Source of the DNA: Bacteroidia bacterium
GTDB taxonomy: Bacteria > Bacteroidota > Bacteroidia > Flavobacteriales > Flavobacteriaceae
DNA: 64,000 nt
Direction: 5' to 3'
Assembly: GCA_030430385.1 (NCBI GenBank)
Contig: JAUIFO010000002.1
Span: 124,001-188,000, forward strand
The translations under genes and the position numbers were made by a program. The notes beneath the pieces are model-generated. The model saw nothing but the letters and a program-made list of their open reading frames with translations. It was not told where the DNA came from and ran no database searches. Shown piece after piece: positions 45,491 to 54,180 of this stretch; positions within the stretch are counted from its first letter, which is position 1, and every line of letters begins with the position of its first letter.

Positions 45491-46942
45491 TTAAAATTGA
45501 AAATAAATAAATTCGCTCTTTCCAGCTAAATATTCTAAAATAGCAATACATAAAAACACATATATAAGATAACGAACTATTTTAAATTTAGGAAGTTTAT
45601 AAAGTCCGAAAGAATTTGATCTGTTTAACCATTCCGTTACAACCATAACCGAAATAAAAAAAACAGTTATATAAAAAAATTGATTTGATAGATTGATTTT
45701 ATTTAAAAAATCGCTGTTGTAAAAAGTGTTAGTTAGCATGTGTTTAATGTAGCTAAACCCTTCACTTATATTGGACGCTCTAAAGAAGATCCAAGCAATA
45801 GTGACAACTGAAAACGTTTTTAGAATTTGTAAAAATTCAATCGTCTTCGGGAAGATCTTTCCAGAAGCAACAACCTCAAGATGCTTGCGATTACTCTTTA
45901 AAAACACAAGTGGAATGTAATACAGCGCATGTAAAAATCCCCAAAAGATAAAAGTCCAATTTGCGCCATGCCAGAAGCCACTCACTACAAATATTATAAA
46001 TATGTTTCTAAATTGTAAGGCTTTAGAAACTCTACTTCCTCCTAATGGAAAATAAACATAATCTCTAAACCAAGTAGATAATGAAATATGCCATCTTCTC
46101 CAGAACTCTGCAATATCTCTTGAGAAGTATGGATAGTTAAAGTTGAGTTTTAACTCAATCCCTAATAATCTAGATACTCCTATTGCAATGTCTGAATATC
46201 CTGAAAAATCACAATAAATTTGTATTGCGAAAAAAACAGCGCCTAATATTAACGTGGTTGAGCTAAAATCACTGTAATCTGCAAATATTGGATTTACTAA
46301 TTGCGCACAATTATCTGCTATTGCAACTTTTTTGAAAAGTCCCCAAAGAATTTGTCTGAGACCAAGCTTAGCGTTTACATAATCAAAATGACGCTTTTTT
46401 TCAATTTGAGGCAATAAGTTTATCGCTCTTTCAATTGGTCCAGCAACCAGTTGAGGGAAAAAGGCCACATAAGTGAAAAAATTGAGCATGCTCTTTGTTG
46501 GCTCTAACTTTCTTCTGTAGATATCAATTGAATAACTCAGTGTTTGAAAAGTATAAAAACTTATTCCTACAGGAAGCACTATGTTTAATGTAGTGTAACT
46601 AGGTTCAAAATTCAATAGCTTACATAAATCGACAAAACTTTCAGCAAAGAAATTATAATATTTAAAGACTAATAAAAACCCTAGATTAACTAATAAGCTT
46701 AAAAGTAAAAGCCCTTTTCGAGCTAATTTTGAATCGCTTTTGCTTAACGAAATCCCAACCAAATAATCTACTAGTGAGCTTATTATTATGAGCGACAGAA
46801 ACCTATAATCCCAAAGTGCATAAAAAAAATAGCTTGCAGCAAGCAAAAACACATTTTGAAGTATGAGTCGCTTGGAAATGCTCCAATAAATTATAAATAC
46901 TACTGGTAAGAATAACAGAAACTCAATAGAATTAAATAGCAT
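45491..46942 (-). CDS. MBOAT family O-acyltransferase (AlgI-like)
   Basis: The 483-residue membrane protein has about 10 to 12 helices, the RRWHISLSTWFRDYVYFPLGG segment and the catalytic His in SGFWHGANWTFIFWG, all marks of AlgI-like MBOAT enzymes. These pass an acyl group, usually acetyl, through the inner membrane for transfer to a polysaccharide. It is paired with the SGNH-like gene. Its place inside the sulfation and export cluster suggests the same glycan as substrate. Confidence 0.92.
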   Translation of the reverse strand: MLFNSIEFLLFLPVVFIIYWSISKRLILQNVFLLAASYFFYALWDYRFLSLIIISSLVDYLVGISLSKSDSKLARKGLLLLSLLVNLGFLLVFKYYNFFAESFVDLCKLLNFEPSYTTLNIVLPVGISFYTFQTLSYSIDIYRRKLEPTKSMLNFFTYVAFFPQLVAGPIERAINLLPQIEKKRHFDYVNAKLGLRQILWGLFKKVAIADNCAQLVNPIFADYSDFSSTTLILGAVFFAIQIYCDFSGYSDIAIGVSRLLGIELKLNFNYPYFSRDIAEFWRRWHISLSTWFRDYVYFPLGGSRVSKALQFRNIFIIFVVSGFWHGANWTFIFWGFLHALYYIPLVFLKSNRKHLEVVASGKIFPKTIEFLQILKTFSVVTIAWIFFRASNISEGFSYIKHMLTNTFYNSDFLNKINLSNQFFYITVFFISVMVVTEWLNRSNSFGLYKLPKFKIVRYLIYVFLCIAILEYLAGKSEFIYFQF

Positions 46943-46969
46943 AATTTAGAAAATGATCTTGTTAAAGTG

Positions 46970-47803
46970 TTATTTTAAACTGTATTGATAGGTTGAAATT
47001 TCTGATTTAATAATATTATTAAGCCAGTCCTGTTCTTGTTCATTTAGCACCTGTTTCCAGTTTCCGATCTTGCCTTTATTAAAGGTTGAACTTTTAGGTG
47101 AATATATATGATTGCATACCTCTAAAAGCTGTTCCTCTTCAATCTCGATATTTAAAAATGTCACAATGTCTCTTACAGCATGAATTTGCTTTGCTCTATC
47201 TCCTCCTCCATTTGGTCCTATAAGATCCTCAAACTTTATAGACAAAACCGCTTCATTATCTAACCATGGAGAGAACTTTCTTAAAACTTCAGGAAATGGT
47301 TCTAAAATATTTTCTTTCCCTTCAACAATAGCTTCAAGCTTTTCAAGTCTCGAGCCAAACTGTTTGATATACTTGTGTGAGCTTTGCGTAGTATCCATGT
47401 TTTCGATGTAATTTAAATGCGATAATATTACATCTCTAGGATCTCTAATTAAATGTATGATTTTAGTATCGTTCCTTTTAGCAGTATCAATTATTGATTG
47501 ATGGAATTGCATATGTGCTAATAAAAACTGTCCTTTCTTTAGATTTGAAATGGTTTTTAATTTTTTTTCAATTGGGTTTTGTAGTTCAATCTGAAGTGTT
47601 TTAGCTCCGCAATGACGCATTAATGGCAATTGAAAAAACAACGTCTCCAAAAGGTGTGTTCCAGATTTAGGTAAGGAGTTCAAAATCACTTTTGGTCCTG
47701 TTTTTCTTCCTAGTAACTGAGATTTTTTCAATCCGTGAAAGAAAATTTCTTTTCGTTTAACAAGATAGTATTTATACTTCTGAAATTGATTTTTTGCCTT
47801 CAT
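46970..47803 (-). CDS. Sulfotransferase (PAPS-dependent), first of two
   Basis: The 277-residue protein has the 5'-phosphosulfate loop PKSGTH (45-50) and the 3'-phosphate segment IRDPRDVILSHL (119-130), with the Arg and Ser that hold PAPS. It lacks a signal peptide, so sulfation would be cytoplasmic, on a lipid-linked sugar or intermediate. Its start overlaps the end of the polymerase gene by 32 bases. The acceptor is unknown. Confidence 0.88.
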   Translation of the reverse strand: MKAKNQFQKYKYYLVKRKEIFFHGLKKSQLLGRKTGPKVILNSLPKSGTHLLETLFFQLPLMRHCGAKTLQIELQNPIEKKLKTISNLKKGQFLLAHMQFHQSIIDTAKRNDTKIIHLIRDPRDVILSHLNYIENMDTTQSSHKYIKQFGSRLEKLEAIVEGKENILEPFPEVLRKFSPWLDNEAVLSIKFEDLIGPNGGGDRAKQIHAVRDIVTFLNIEIEEEQLLEVCNHIYSPKSSTFNKGKIGNWKQVLNEQEQDWLNNIIKSEISTYQYSLK

Positions 47804-49001
47804 AGTAATGTTTAGAGCTCATTAACAGAATGTATACAATTCCAAAAAACATAATACCTCTTTGTCTCCATATAACCGATTCTGAAAAAAACAAAGCTAT
47901 AGTAATTATTATAAATGGAAAAAGAGATTTATACTTAATGCTTTTTTTGAAACCAATTACAAGAACAATCACAAGAGTAATTAAGCCAACTAAACCTAGC
48001 TCAGCAAAAACCTGAAGGTATTGGTTGTGAAAATTATAGTGATGAAAGGCTTCAGGTGTATTAAGTCTTTCGTGTATTTTTGTGATTTGTCTATTTGTAG
48101 ATGCTAGACCAACACCTATTAGATATTCTGAAGGCTCATCTACGATCTCATTAAAAACCCTAATTTGCAACACCCTTGCTTCTAATCCAGTGTACGCTCG
48201 TCCTTTCTCAAAAGAAGGCGCATTTAAGATCTGTGAAAAAGAGGTATTAAACTCTGTCGTAAATCTATTTTGAATTGGCTTAGCAAATTTCATTATAGCT
48301 AAAATTGCCAATATGATTAGACCCAATCCTGAAAACCGTAGTAGTTTCCCTTTAAGCTTAAAGAAAAGAATTGCAGCAGCTAAAATTACTGTTATCACTA
48401 TGATCATTTTAGAGCTAAGCATTAATAAGAAAACGCCTAGTAATAGCAAGACTAAAGCATACATTGATTGAGCATCTTTTAGCGTACTTAAAAGAAAAAG
48501 AAAAACAGTTGAAACTATATATGAAATATAGATAGCGTTTAATTCTAAAGGCGCTACTAATTCATGATAAAAAAGAAAATCCTTGTATTGGTATTTAGTA
48601 TACTTAAATGATGCAATTAATATTAAAACTACAATTAGAAAACATAAAAAAACAGAGTATTGTTTTAAAATTTTAGTGATGTGTGTTCTAGAAATTGGAG
48701 GCAAAAACATCCCTGCAACAGGAAACAGTAATAAAGGCAGTTGCCTTCCAATAGCATGCAAGGTACGCTCAGTATCTTGTGTCCAAATTATCGTAATGAA
48801 TGAAAATAACGTAAAAACTAATAGTGGTAATAATACCCGTTTAAGCTTAAAGTGTTTTTCAAAATATCCCCATAAAACACAAATTGAAAACCAAATTCCA
48901 AAAGCCAAACTACCTAAAAAATATCCAAACGGAATTGACATCAATAATAGCAATGTCGCAATATTAAAAAGGGAGCTCCAAGAATAGTTATACTGATTCA
49001 T
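47772..49001 (-). CDS. O-antigen polymerase/ligase-like membrane protein A
   Basis: The 409-residue protein has about 10 to 12 helices and a large periplasmic loop (about 235-310) with VGLASTNRQITKIHERLN and HHYNFHNQYLQVFAELG, the H-N-x-x-L pattern of the Wzy/WaaL O-antigen ligase family. It polymerises repeat units or joins them to lipid. It overlaps the sulfotransferase by 32 bases and the GT gene by 14 bases. A second similar gene lies at 50.1 kb. Confidence 0.85.
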   Translation of the reverse strand: MNQYNYSWSSLFNIATLLLLMSIPFGYFLGSLAFGIWFSICVLWGYFEKHFKLKRVLLPLLVFTLFSFITIIWTQDTERTLHAIGRQLPLLLFPVAGMFLPPISRTHITKILKQYSVFLCFLIVVLILIASFKYTKYQYKDFLFYHELVAPLELNAIYISYIVSTVFLFLLSTLKDAQSMYALVLLLLGVFLLMLSSKMIIVITVILAAAILFFKLKGKLLRFSGLGLIILAILAIMKFAKPIQNRFTTEFNTSFSQILNAPSFEKGRAYTGLEARVLQIRVFNEIVDEPSEYLIGVGLASTNRQITKIHERLNTPEAFHHYNFHNQYLQVFAELGLVGLITLVIVLVIGFKKSIKYKSLFPFIIITIALFFSESVIWRQRGIMFFGIVYILLMSSKHYYEGKKSISEV

Positions 49002-50088
49002 TTTTACACTTTATTAAAAAATCAATGTATTTTTTATTTATTCGTTCCCAATTATATTCGTTTTTAATTTTATCTAGGTTTGCTTCAATCTTATCTTTAT
49101 GCTCATCTTTTATAGTGGACTTAAGAAGACTTGCAACTTTTTGAGATGAATCAAAATAAAATGCATTGCTTTCTAAAACCGCTTTGTTAAATGCGTTGTC
49201 ATGTGCAGCGATTAATGCGCCAGAACCCATAGCTTCTAATAAAGAAGGATTGGTTCCGCCTACTGAATGTCCATGAAAATAAAGTGTAGAATAATATCTT
49301 AATTGATTTAAAAAGTCTAAATCATAAATGGCTCCTAAAAAACAAATGGTTTCGTATTTAGAGAATTTATCTTTTAAATAGCGTCCAAAAACTGTTGCCT
49401 CTGTATTTCCAACAACATAAATATTTTTATCTGATTTGCTTTCAACATAACCATCTAAAATCATTTCAATATTGTTTTCTGGTTCCATTCTAGCTATCAA
49501 AGCATAATAGGCGTTTGGTAATAATCCCTTAGCGCTAATTAGGTCAGAATTACTTGGCGAAAACACGTTTGATCCATACGCTATAAATTCAGAAGTACTT
49601 TGGTATTTTTCTTTTAAATAATCTTGTATTCCTATAGAATCTGCAATAAGATAATCGCTCGTTTTTATGGCTAACTTTTCAGCATATTTCAAAAACCTTT
49701 GTACCTTTTTAGAATACTTACTTCGTTTCCACTCTAGGCCATCCATATTGGTAACAACGACAGCTTTTTTAGGCAATAACCAGCCCCAAATAGAACTACT
49801 TGTATACCCTAATTGCAATATGACGTCAAAGTTTCTTTTTCTAGCGTCTCTAATACAATTAAAGTCGTAAATAAACTGACCAGCAGTTCCAATTTTCTCT
49901 TCAGGGTCATAGCAGTGAATTATTTCAACACCTTCAAAAGATTTCTCTTGAAAAGGATGATTGTGAGAATTATAAACAAATATATCATGGCCTTGTTGTT
50001 TTCCATATACAGCAAAATATTCAGCAAATTGTTCAAATCCGCCATGATAATTTGGAATCCCTCTAGTGCCTACTATTCCTATTCTCAT
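48988..50088 (-). CDS. Glycosyltransferase, DUF1972/GT4 type
   Basis: The 366-residue GT-B enzyme begins RIGIVGTRGIPNYHGGFEQF, the DUF1972-type N-terminus of rhamnosyltransferase-like proteins, and has HSVGGTNPSLLEAMGSGALI as donor-side segment. It probably moves rhamnose or a related sugar to a lipid-linked chain in the cytoplasm. It is coupled to both neighbours by overlaps of 4 and 14 bases. Confidence 0.88.
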   Translation of the reverse strand: MRIGIVGTRGIPNYHGGFEQFAEYFAVYGKQQGHDIFVYNSHNHPFQEKSFEGVEIIHCYDPEEKIGTAGQFIYDFNCIRDARKRNFDVILQLGYTSSSIWGWLLPKKAVVVTNMDGLEWKRSKYSKKVQRFLKYAEKLAIKTSDYLIADSIGIQDYLKEKYQSTSEFIAYGSNVFSPSNSDLISAKGLLPNAYYALIARMEPENNIEMILDGYVESKSDKNIYVVGNTEATVFGRYLKDKFSKYETICFLGAIYDLDFLNQLRYYSTLYFHGHSVGGTNPSLLEAMGSGALIAAHDNAFNKAVLESNAFYFDSSQKVASLLKSTIKDEHKDKIEANLDKIKNEYNWERINKKYIDFLIKCKNESV

Positions 50089-51362
50089 TTATCTAAATAT
50101 AATATTGGATTATTAATAGTTGATAAGCCCATTGTTATTCCTAATAAAAAAGCTACCATCATCCCTAAGTTAAAAATTCCAGTAATTACTAATGTTGAAA
50201 ACAGAAGATACAATCCCAATGCCGAAACTGTTTTATGAAATATTGCTTTTTCTTTATTAACAGTGTCTTTATAGATATAGCCATACACATAAAAAATCCA
50301 AATTAACAACAATATTAATCCTAAGGTTCCTGTTTTAAAAAACACATAACCGTAACCGTTATGAATATGAGGTATGTATTGCATGCGTTCTTTTCCAAGA
50401 GGAGCTTCAAAGCCAAGGTCTACCAAAGCACCTAAGCCTACTCCTGTGATAAATGGCATCGTGCTGTTTTTATCAGACATGGTTTCAATAGCCTTTTTTA
50501 CTTCATACGCTCTCCAATTATCCCAAAGCTGTGTGTGATCTTTGGTGTTTATATCGGCATCAAATATTTCGGTTGGTGCAATTTTAATTTTATACAAAAA
50601 CGATTCAAACCCTGTAGAATCACGTCTAATATCCATAAACTGTAACGAAACAATAAATGAGACAGCTAAAACGAAAACACCAATTAAATAAATAATTTGC
50701 TTTCTGGTGACTTTAGTAAACCCATAAAAGGTTACTAAAAAGAAAATCATAGCGATAAATGTTGTTCTTGATAAATAAAGCGCAATTGAAATGATTGTTA
50801 GCAATAAAAACCATCTCTTGAATTTTCTTGAAAAAACCTTCGATCCTTTTTTTCTGAGGTAGACCCAAAAAAAGCTAAATACGAATGCTTCATAATCACT
50901 TCCTTTACCTCCTACCATTCGTATTGTAACCGTATTCCATTCGCCTTCAAAACCAATTAAAAGTGTGAGAATATGAACAACAGCCGAAAAAAAACAGAAA
51001 TAAACTAGAGTTTTAATAACCCATACTTTATTGGAAAAAAAATGCACTAAATAAAACCCTAAACAAATGGTGAGTATAGGTTTTGTTATGTGAATGCAAT
51101 CTTTTATGAAATCGTAAGCTGTTGGATGGTAAAAAAGGGAACTGAAAAGGGCAATAAAAAACAAGCCTAAGAGTGGTGTGATGACATAAATAAGACTTGA
51201 ATAAATTGTCCTTTTACTAATGATCACACCTAAAGTAAAAAGGAACAAAACGATGTATTTTAACTCAAGACTTACTTCTGAACTAAAAAGCCATAACAAT
51301 GCAAATAGCATGTATGAGAAAAACTTATCTTTTGGTATTTTTAGTTCTTTTATTGTTTCCAA
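50085..51362 (-). CDS. O-antigen polymerase/ligase-like membrane protein B
   Basis: The 425-residue protein has about 11 helices and a large loop (about 265-345) with GVGLGALVDLG and HIHNGYGYVFFKTG, again the pattern of Wzy/WaaL-type proteins. The family is not certain. With gene A at 47.8 kb, one may be the repeat-unit polymerase and the other the ligase, or each may serve a different glycan. It overlaps the next sulfotransferase by 13 bases. Confidence 0.75.
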   Translation of the reverse strand: METIKELKIPKDKFFSYMLFALLWLFSSEVSLELKYIVLFLFTLGVIISKRTIYSSLIYVITPLLGLFFIALFSSLFYHPTAYDFIKDCIHITKPILTICLGFYLVHFFSNKVWVIKTLVYFCFFSAVVHILTLLIGFEGEWNTVTIRMVGGKGSDYEAFVFSFFWVYLRKKGSKVFSRKFKRWFLLLTIISIALYLSRTTFIAMIFFLVTFYGFTKVTRKQIIYLIGVFVLAVSFIVSLQFMDIRRDSTGFESFLYKIKIAPTEIFDADINTKDHTQLWDNWRAYEVKKAIETMSDKNSTMPFITGVGLGALVDLGFEAPLGKERMQYIPHIHNGYGYVFFKTGTLGLILLLIWIFYVYGYIYKDTVNKEKAIFHKTVSALGLYLLFSTLVITGIFNLGMMVAFLLGITMGLSTINNPILYLDK

Positions 51363-52216
51363 GCAGATAGGTTTATTTGTAATTTGTGTTCTAATTCGGA
51401 AACGTGATTTGCATAGTAAGTCTCAAACAATTGGTTCTTTAATGTCTCAGATAACTTTTCTTTTTTTGAGGCTTTTAAATTTATTCCTTCTATATTTTGC
51501 GCAATCTTTCTTTTAATGTCTTTTGATGGAATAAGTTTTCCTATTGCTTTTTTTATGGGATTGTCTTTGTAAAGAACATCCTGAACAACTTTTAGTCTTG
51601 GAGATGAAGCAGGATTGCTCACTTGATCTGTTTCGTAATAACACTCTGAAAGACCAATAAACTCTGATATGCTTTTGACATTTTTATGAGTATCATTAAT
51701 AAAATCTTCAAAAAGAATCACTTTTATATTCTGGCTTCCGAAGCATTTTTCAAATGCCTCGTATTGTTGCAAATAATACCCTCTAGATTTATAGCTAAAG
51801 TGCATTTTGTCATTATCTGTTTGCATTCGCTCACTTTCCTTTGCCATAGCTTCTTCAAAGGAAAGCGTTTCTAAACCTCTTCTTTTGGTCATTAAGTAAT
51901 GTGAAAATGCTCTTTCGACTGGATTCCTAATAATGAATATAATTTTAGTCATCCCAAACATTTCATATATTTTCTTAGCCGAATCAGAAAAATAAGAATA
52001 CTCTGGATCTATTTCTCCAAAAAAACGATGTTGACTTTTAATATCAAAAAAGCTTTTGTAGTAGTTTTTACCTTGAGAAAACATAGTTTCTCTAGAAAAA
52101 AAGTGCGTTTCTTTTTTTTGCGGAAGACATAAATCAGGATTCTGGTTGAGTATGTCATGCAAGGTTGTTGTACCAGCTTTTTGAGCACCTATGCATAAAA
52201 AATCTATTTTCCTCAT
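51350..52216 (-). CDS. Sulfotransferase (PAPS-dependent), second of two
   Basis: The 288-residue protein has the 5'-phosphosulfate loop QKAGTTTLH (12-20) and the 3'-phosphate segment IIRNPVERAFSHY (95-107). This is the heparan-sulfate-like (Sulfotransfer_1) subtype, different in detail from the one at 47 kb, so the two probably act on different positions. It has no signal peptide. It sits directly after the flippase (0-base gap) and overlaps the polymerase gene by 13 bases. Confidence 0.9.
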   Translation of the reverse strand: MRKIDFLCIGAQKAGTTTLHDILNQNPDLCLPQKKETHFFSRETMFSQGKNYYKSFFDIKSQHRFFGEIDPEYSYFSDSAKKIYEMFGMTKIIFIIRNPVERAFSHYLMTKRRGLETLSFEEAMAKESERMQTDNDKMHFSYKSRGYYLQQYEAFEKCFGSQNIKVILFEDFINDTHKNVKSISEFIGLSECYYETDQVSNPASSPRLKVVQDVLYKDNPIKKAIGKLIPSKDIKRKIAQNIEGINLKASKKEKLSETLKNQLFETYYANHVSELEHKLQINLSAWKQ

Positions 52217-53536
52217 TTATAACTTAATCTTAAAAAAACTATAGAAGCCAAACTCTTTCCGAATATAAATAATACAAATTGAATTTAAAATAACATTTGA
52301 AATTAAACTTGCTATTGCTGCGCCTTCAATTCCCATTTTAGGAATTAAAATATAATTTAGCAAAATATTTGTAAGAGCACTAAAAATTGTAAAGTTTCTA
52401 AATTGCTTCTGATGGTTTGTCATATTTAATACTTGAGCAACACTTCCAGACATTGCATTAAATAACATTCCTAATGAAATAATTACTAATGTCATCTCTC
52501 CTAAAACAAATTCATCACCAAACAATCCAAGTATTGGTTTACGAAATAAAATCAAAAAAAGCACCAATGGAAGCGCCACATAAGTAATGAGTTTTGTTGC
52601 TTTATGTACCTCAACACCAATCTCTTTTATATTTTGATTTGAAAACAAACTAGAAATCTTAGGCGCTAATACTGTATTTACTGTGGCTATAATTATTAAC
52701 GCTAGGCTTGCTAACTTGAAGGCAACATTATAAACACCAAGTTCAGCTTTAGAAACCATTGCTCCAAGCATAAATGTATCAGTCCAACTTGAAATAAATA
52801 AAAATGACGAACTAATCATCATAGGGGTTGAAAGCTTTAGTATAGATTTATAACTGACAATTTTTTGAACCTCTTTTTTTAAATTATAAACCGATCCCAG
52901 TAATATCAATCCGAAAATACCATAAGCAATAATATAACCTCCTAATAAATAATAGTTTGGCCATTTGAAGTAATAAACAATGAGAATGGATAAAACAATT
53001 AAAATATTAGGGAATAAGAAATAATAATTTCCATACTTCTTAAACTCTTCTCTTACAGTTAAAAAACCAATCAAGGTTTTGTGAATCAAAAAAGGAAAAA
53101 ACAAAACACTAATAACTAATAAAAAATCAGTGAACTTTGCATTTACGAAAACATCTAAGGCTATTTTTTCTTTAAAGAAGAACAAAAGAACAGACAGTAG
53201 AATAGCCGAAACACCTACAATGATAATGGATTTTTTAAAAAAGTCTGATGTGATGACCCCTTTATTATAGTGGGTTTTGGTGGCGCTTAATTTAACTATA
53301 GCCATATCAATACCCAACCCAAAGATCATTCCGGCAAAACTCAAACAAATCTTTCCAAGAGCAAACAAACCATACGTTTCGGCACCATAGAGGTTAGTAA
53401 TTAAAAAAACCCAAAAAAAGCTTAAGCCTAGACCAAAAACACGTCTAAGAAATACACTTCCAGAATTAACAAATAACTTATTAAGATTAAGAGATTCTAG
53501 AAACTTAAAGTATGTATTGCCTTTTATGAATTTCAT
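52217..53536 (-). CDS. Polysaccharide flippase (Wzx family)
   Basis: The 439-residue protein has about 12 to 14 helices and the MOP-type pattern, with SSWTDTFMLGAMVSKAELGVYNVAFKLA in the middle. It moves the lipid-linked repeat unit across the inner membrane. It stands directly before the second sulfotransferase. A second flippase lies at 16-17.5 kb outside this locus. Confidence 0.88.
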   Translation of the reverse strand: MKFIKGNTYFKFLESLNLNKLFVNSGSVFLRRVFGLGLSFFWVFLITNLYGAETYGLFALGKICLSFAGMIFGLGIDMAIVKLSATKTHYNKGVITSDFFKKSIIIVGVSAILLSVLLFFFKEKIALDVFVNAKFTDFLLVISVLFFPFLIHKTLIGFLTVREEFKKYGNYYFLFPNILIVLSILIVYYFKWPNYYLLGGYIIAYGIFGLILLGSVYNLKKEVQKIVSYKSILKLSTPMMISSSFLFISSWTDTFMLGAMVSKAELGVYNVAFKLASLALIIIATVNTVLAPKISSLFSNQNIKEIGVEVHKATKLITYVALPLVLFLILFRKPILGLFGDEFVLGEMTLVIISLGMLFNAMSGSVAQVLNMTNHQKQFRNFTIFSALTNILLNYILIPKMGIEGAAIASLISNVILNSICIIYIRKEFGFYSFFKIKL

Positions 53537-53631
53537 TGCAAATCTCTATGTTTAGTTTAAGTTTCGTATGATGAATATACTTTCTTAGACTTTAAATTGC
53601 TCGCTAAAAAACATCAATGTATAGAGATGCT

Positions 53632-54165
53632 CTAAAAGAAAGTTGTGTCAATCTTATTCTCTAATATTCTTCTAGAAAAAAGATTTGGTCTAAATTTACC
53701 ATCTACTTCTTTTGGAGTCGCAGTAAACGTATCTTGATTGTAGTTTATGAATTTGTTAGGATTGAAAAACTGAAATATTTTCTCTTTTTCTACAGTGATT
53801 TTATGGTTTCTGTACCCTACTTCTATAGTGTTAAAAACAATCTTTTGATCTGAAGCCTCAGGACCTCCAAGTCTTAATACTAATCGTGTAGGTAAAACAT
53901 CTTCTTTTAACTGAAACTCTAAGTTTTGCGATGCTTCCCCTCCTTTAACTTTTATAGATACAGAATTTTCTCTGGTAATATTCTTTTCATTGCCTTCAAG
54001 ATAAAAAAGAGTAAACGTATCATCGCCTTTAACTACAGCATCAATCTTTACATTAAAAAAATTAATCGGCTCTCTTTTCTGATTGGTATCTACTTGCTCT
54101 TTTTTTTCTTGCTTGCAACTAATTATTAGCACAAGAGACAGAATAAAAATTATCTTGTTTTTCAT
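53632..54165 (-). CDS. Hypothetical lipoprotein inside the sulfation cluster
   Basis: The 177-residue protein has a lipoprotein signal with Cys17 (LIISCKQEKKE) and a beta-sandwich-like body with a FTLFYLEGN segment and a C-terminal RILENKIDTTFF. It has no close match that I recognise; proteins of this style sometimes accompany surface glycan loci. It lies 15 bases after cysN and 95 bases before the flippase, in the same direction, which suggests a link to the sulfated glycan. Confidence 0.7.
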   Translation of the reverse strand: MKNKIIFILSLVLIISCKQEKKEQVDTNQKREPINFFNVKIDAVVKGDDTFTLFYLEGNEKNITRENSVSIKVKGGEASQNLEFQLKEDVLPTRLVLRLGGPEASDQKIVFNTIEVGYRNHKITVEKEKIFQFFNPNKFINYNQDTFTATPKEVDGKFRPNLFSRRILENKIDTTFF

Positions 54166-54180
54166 TTTAAGAATTACTAA

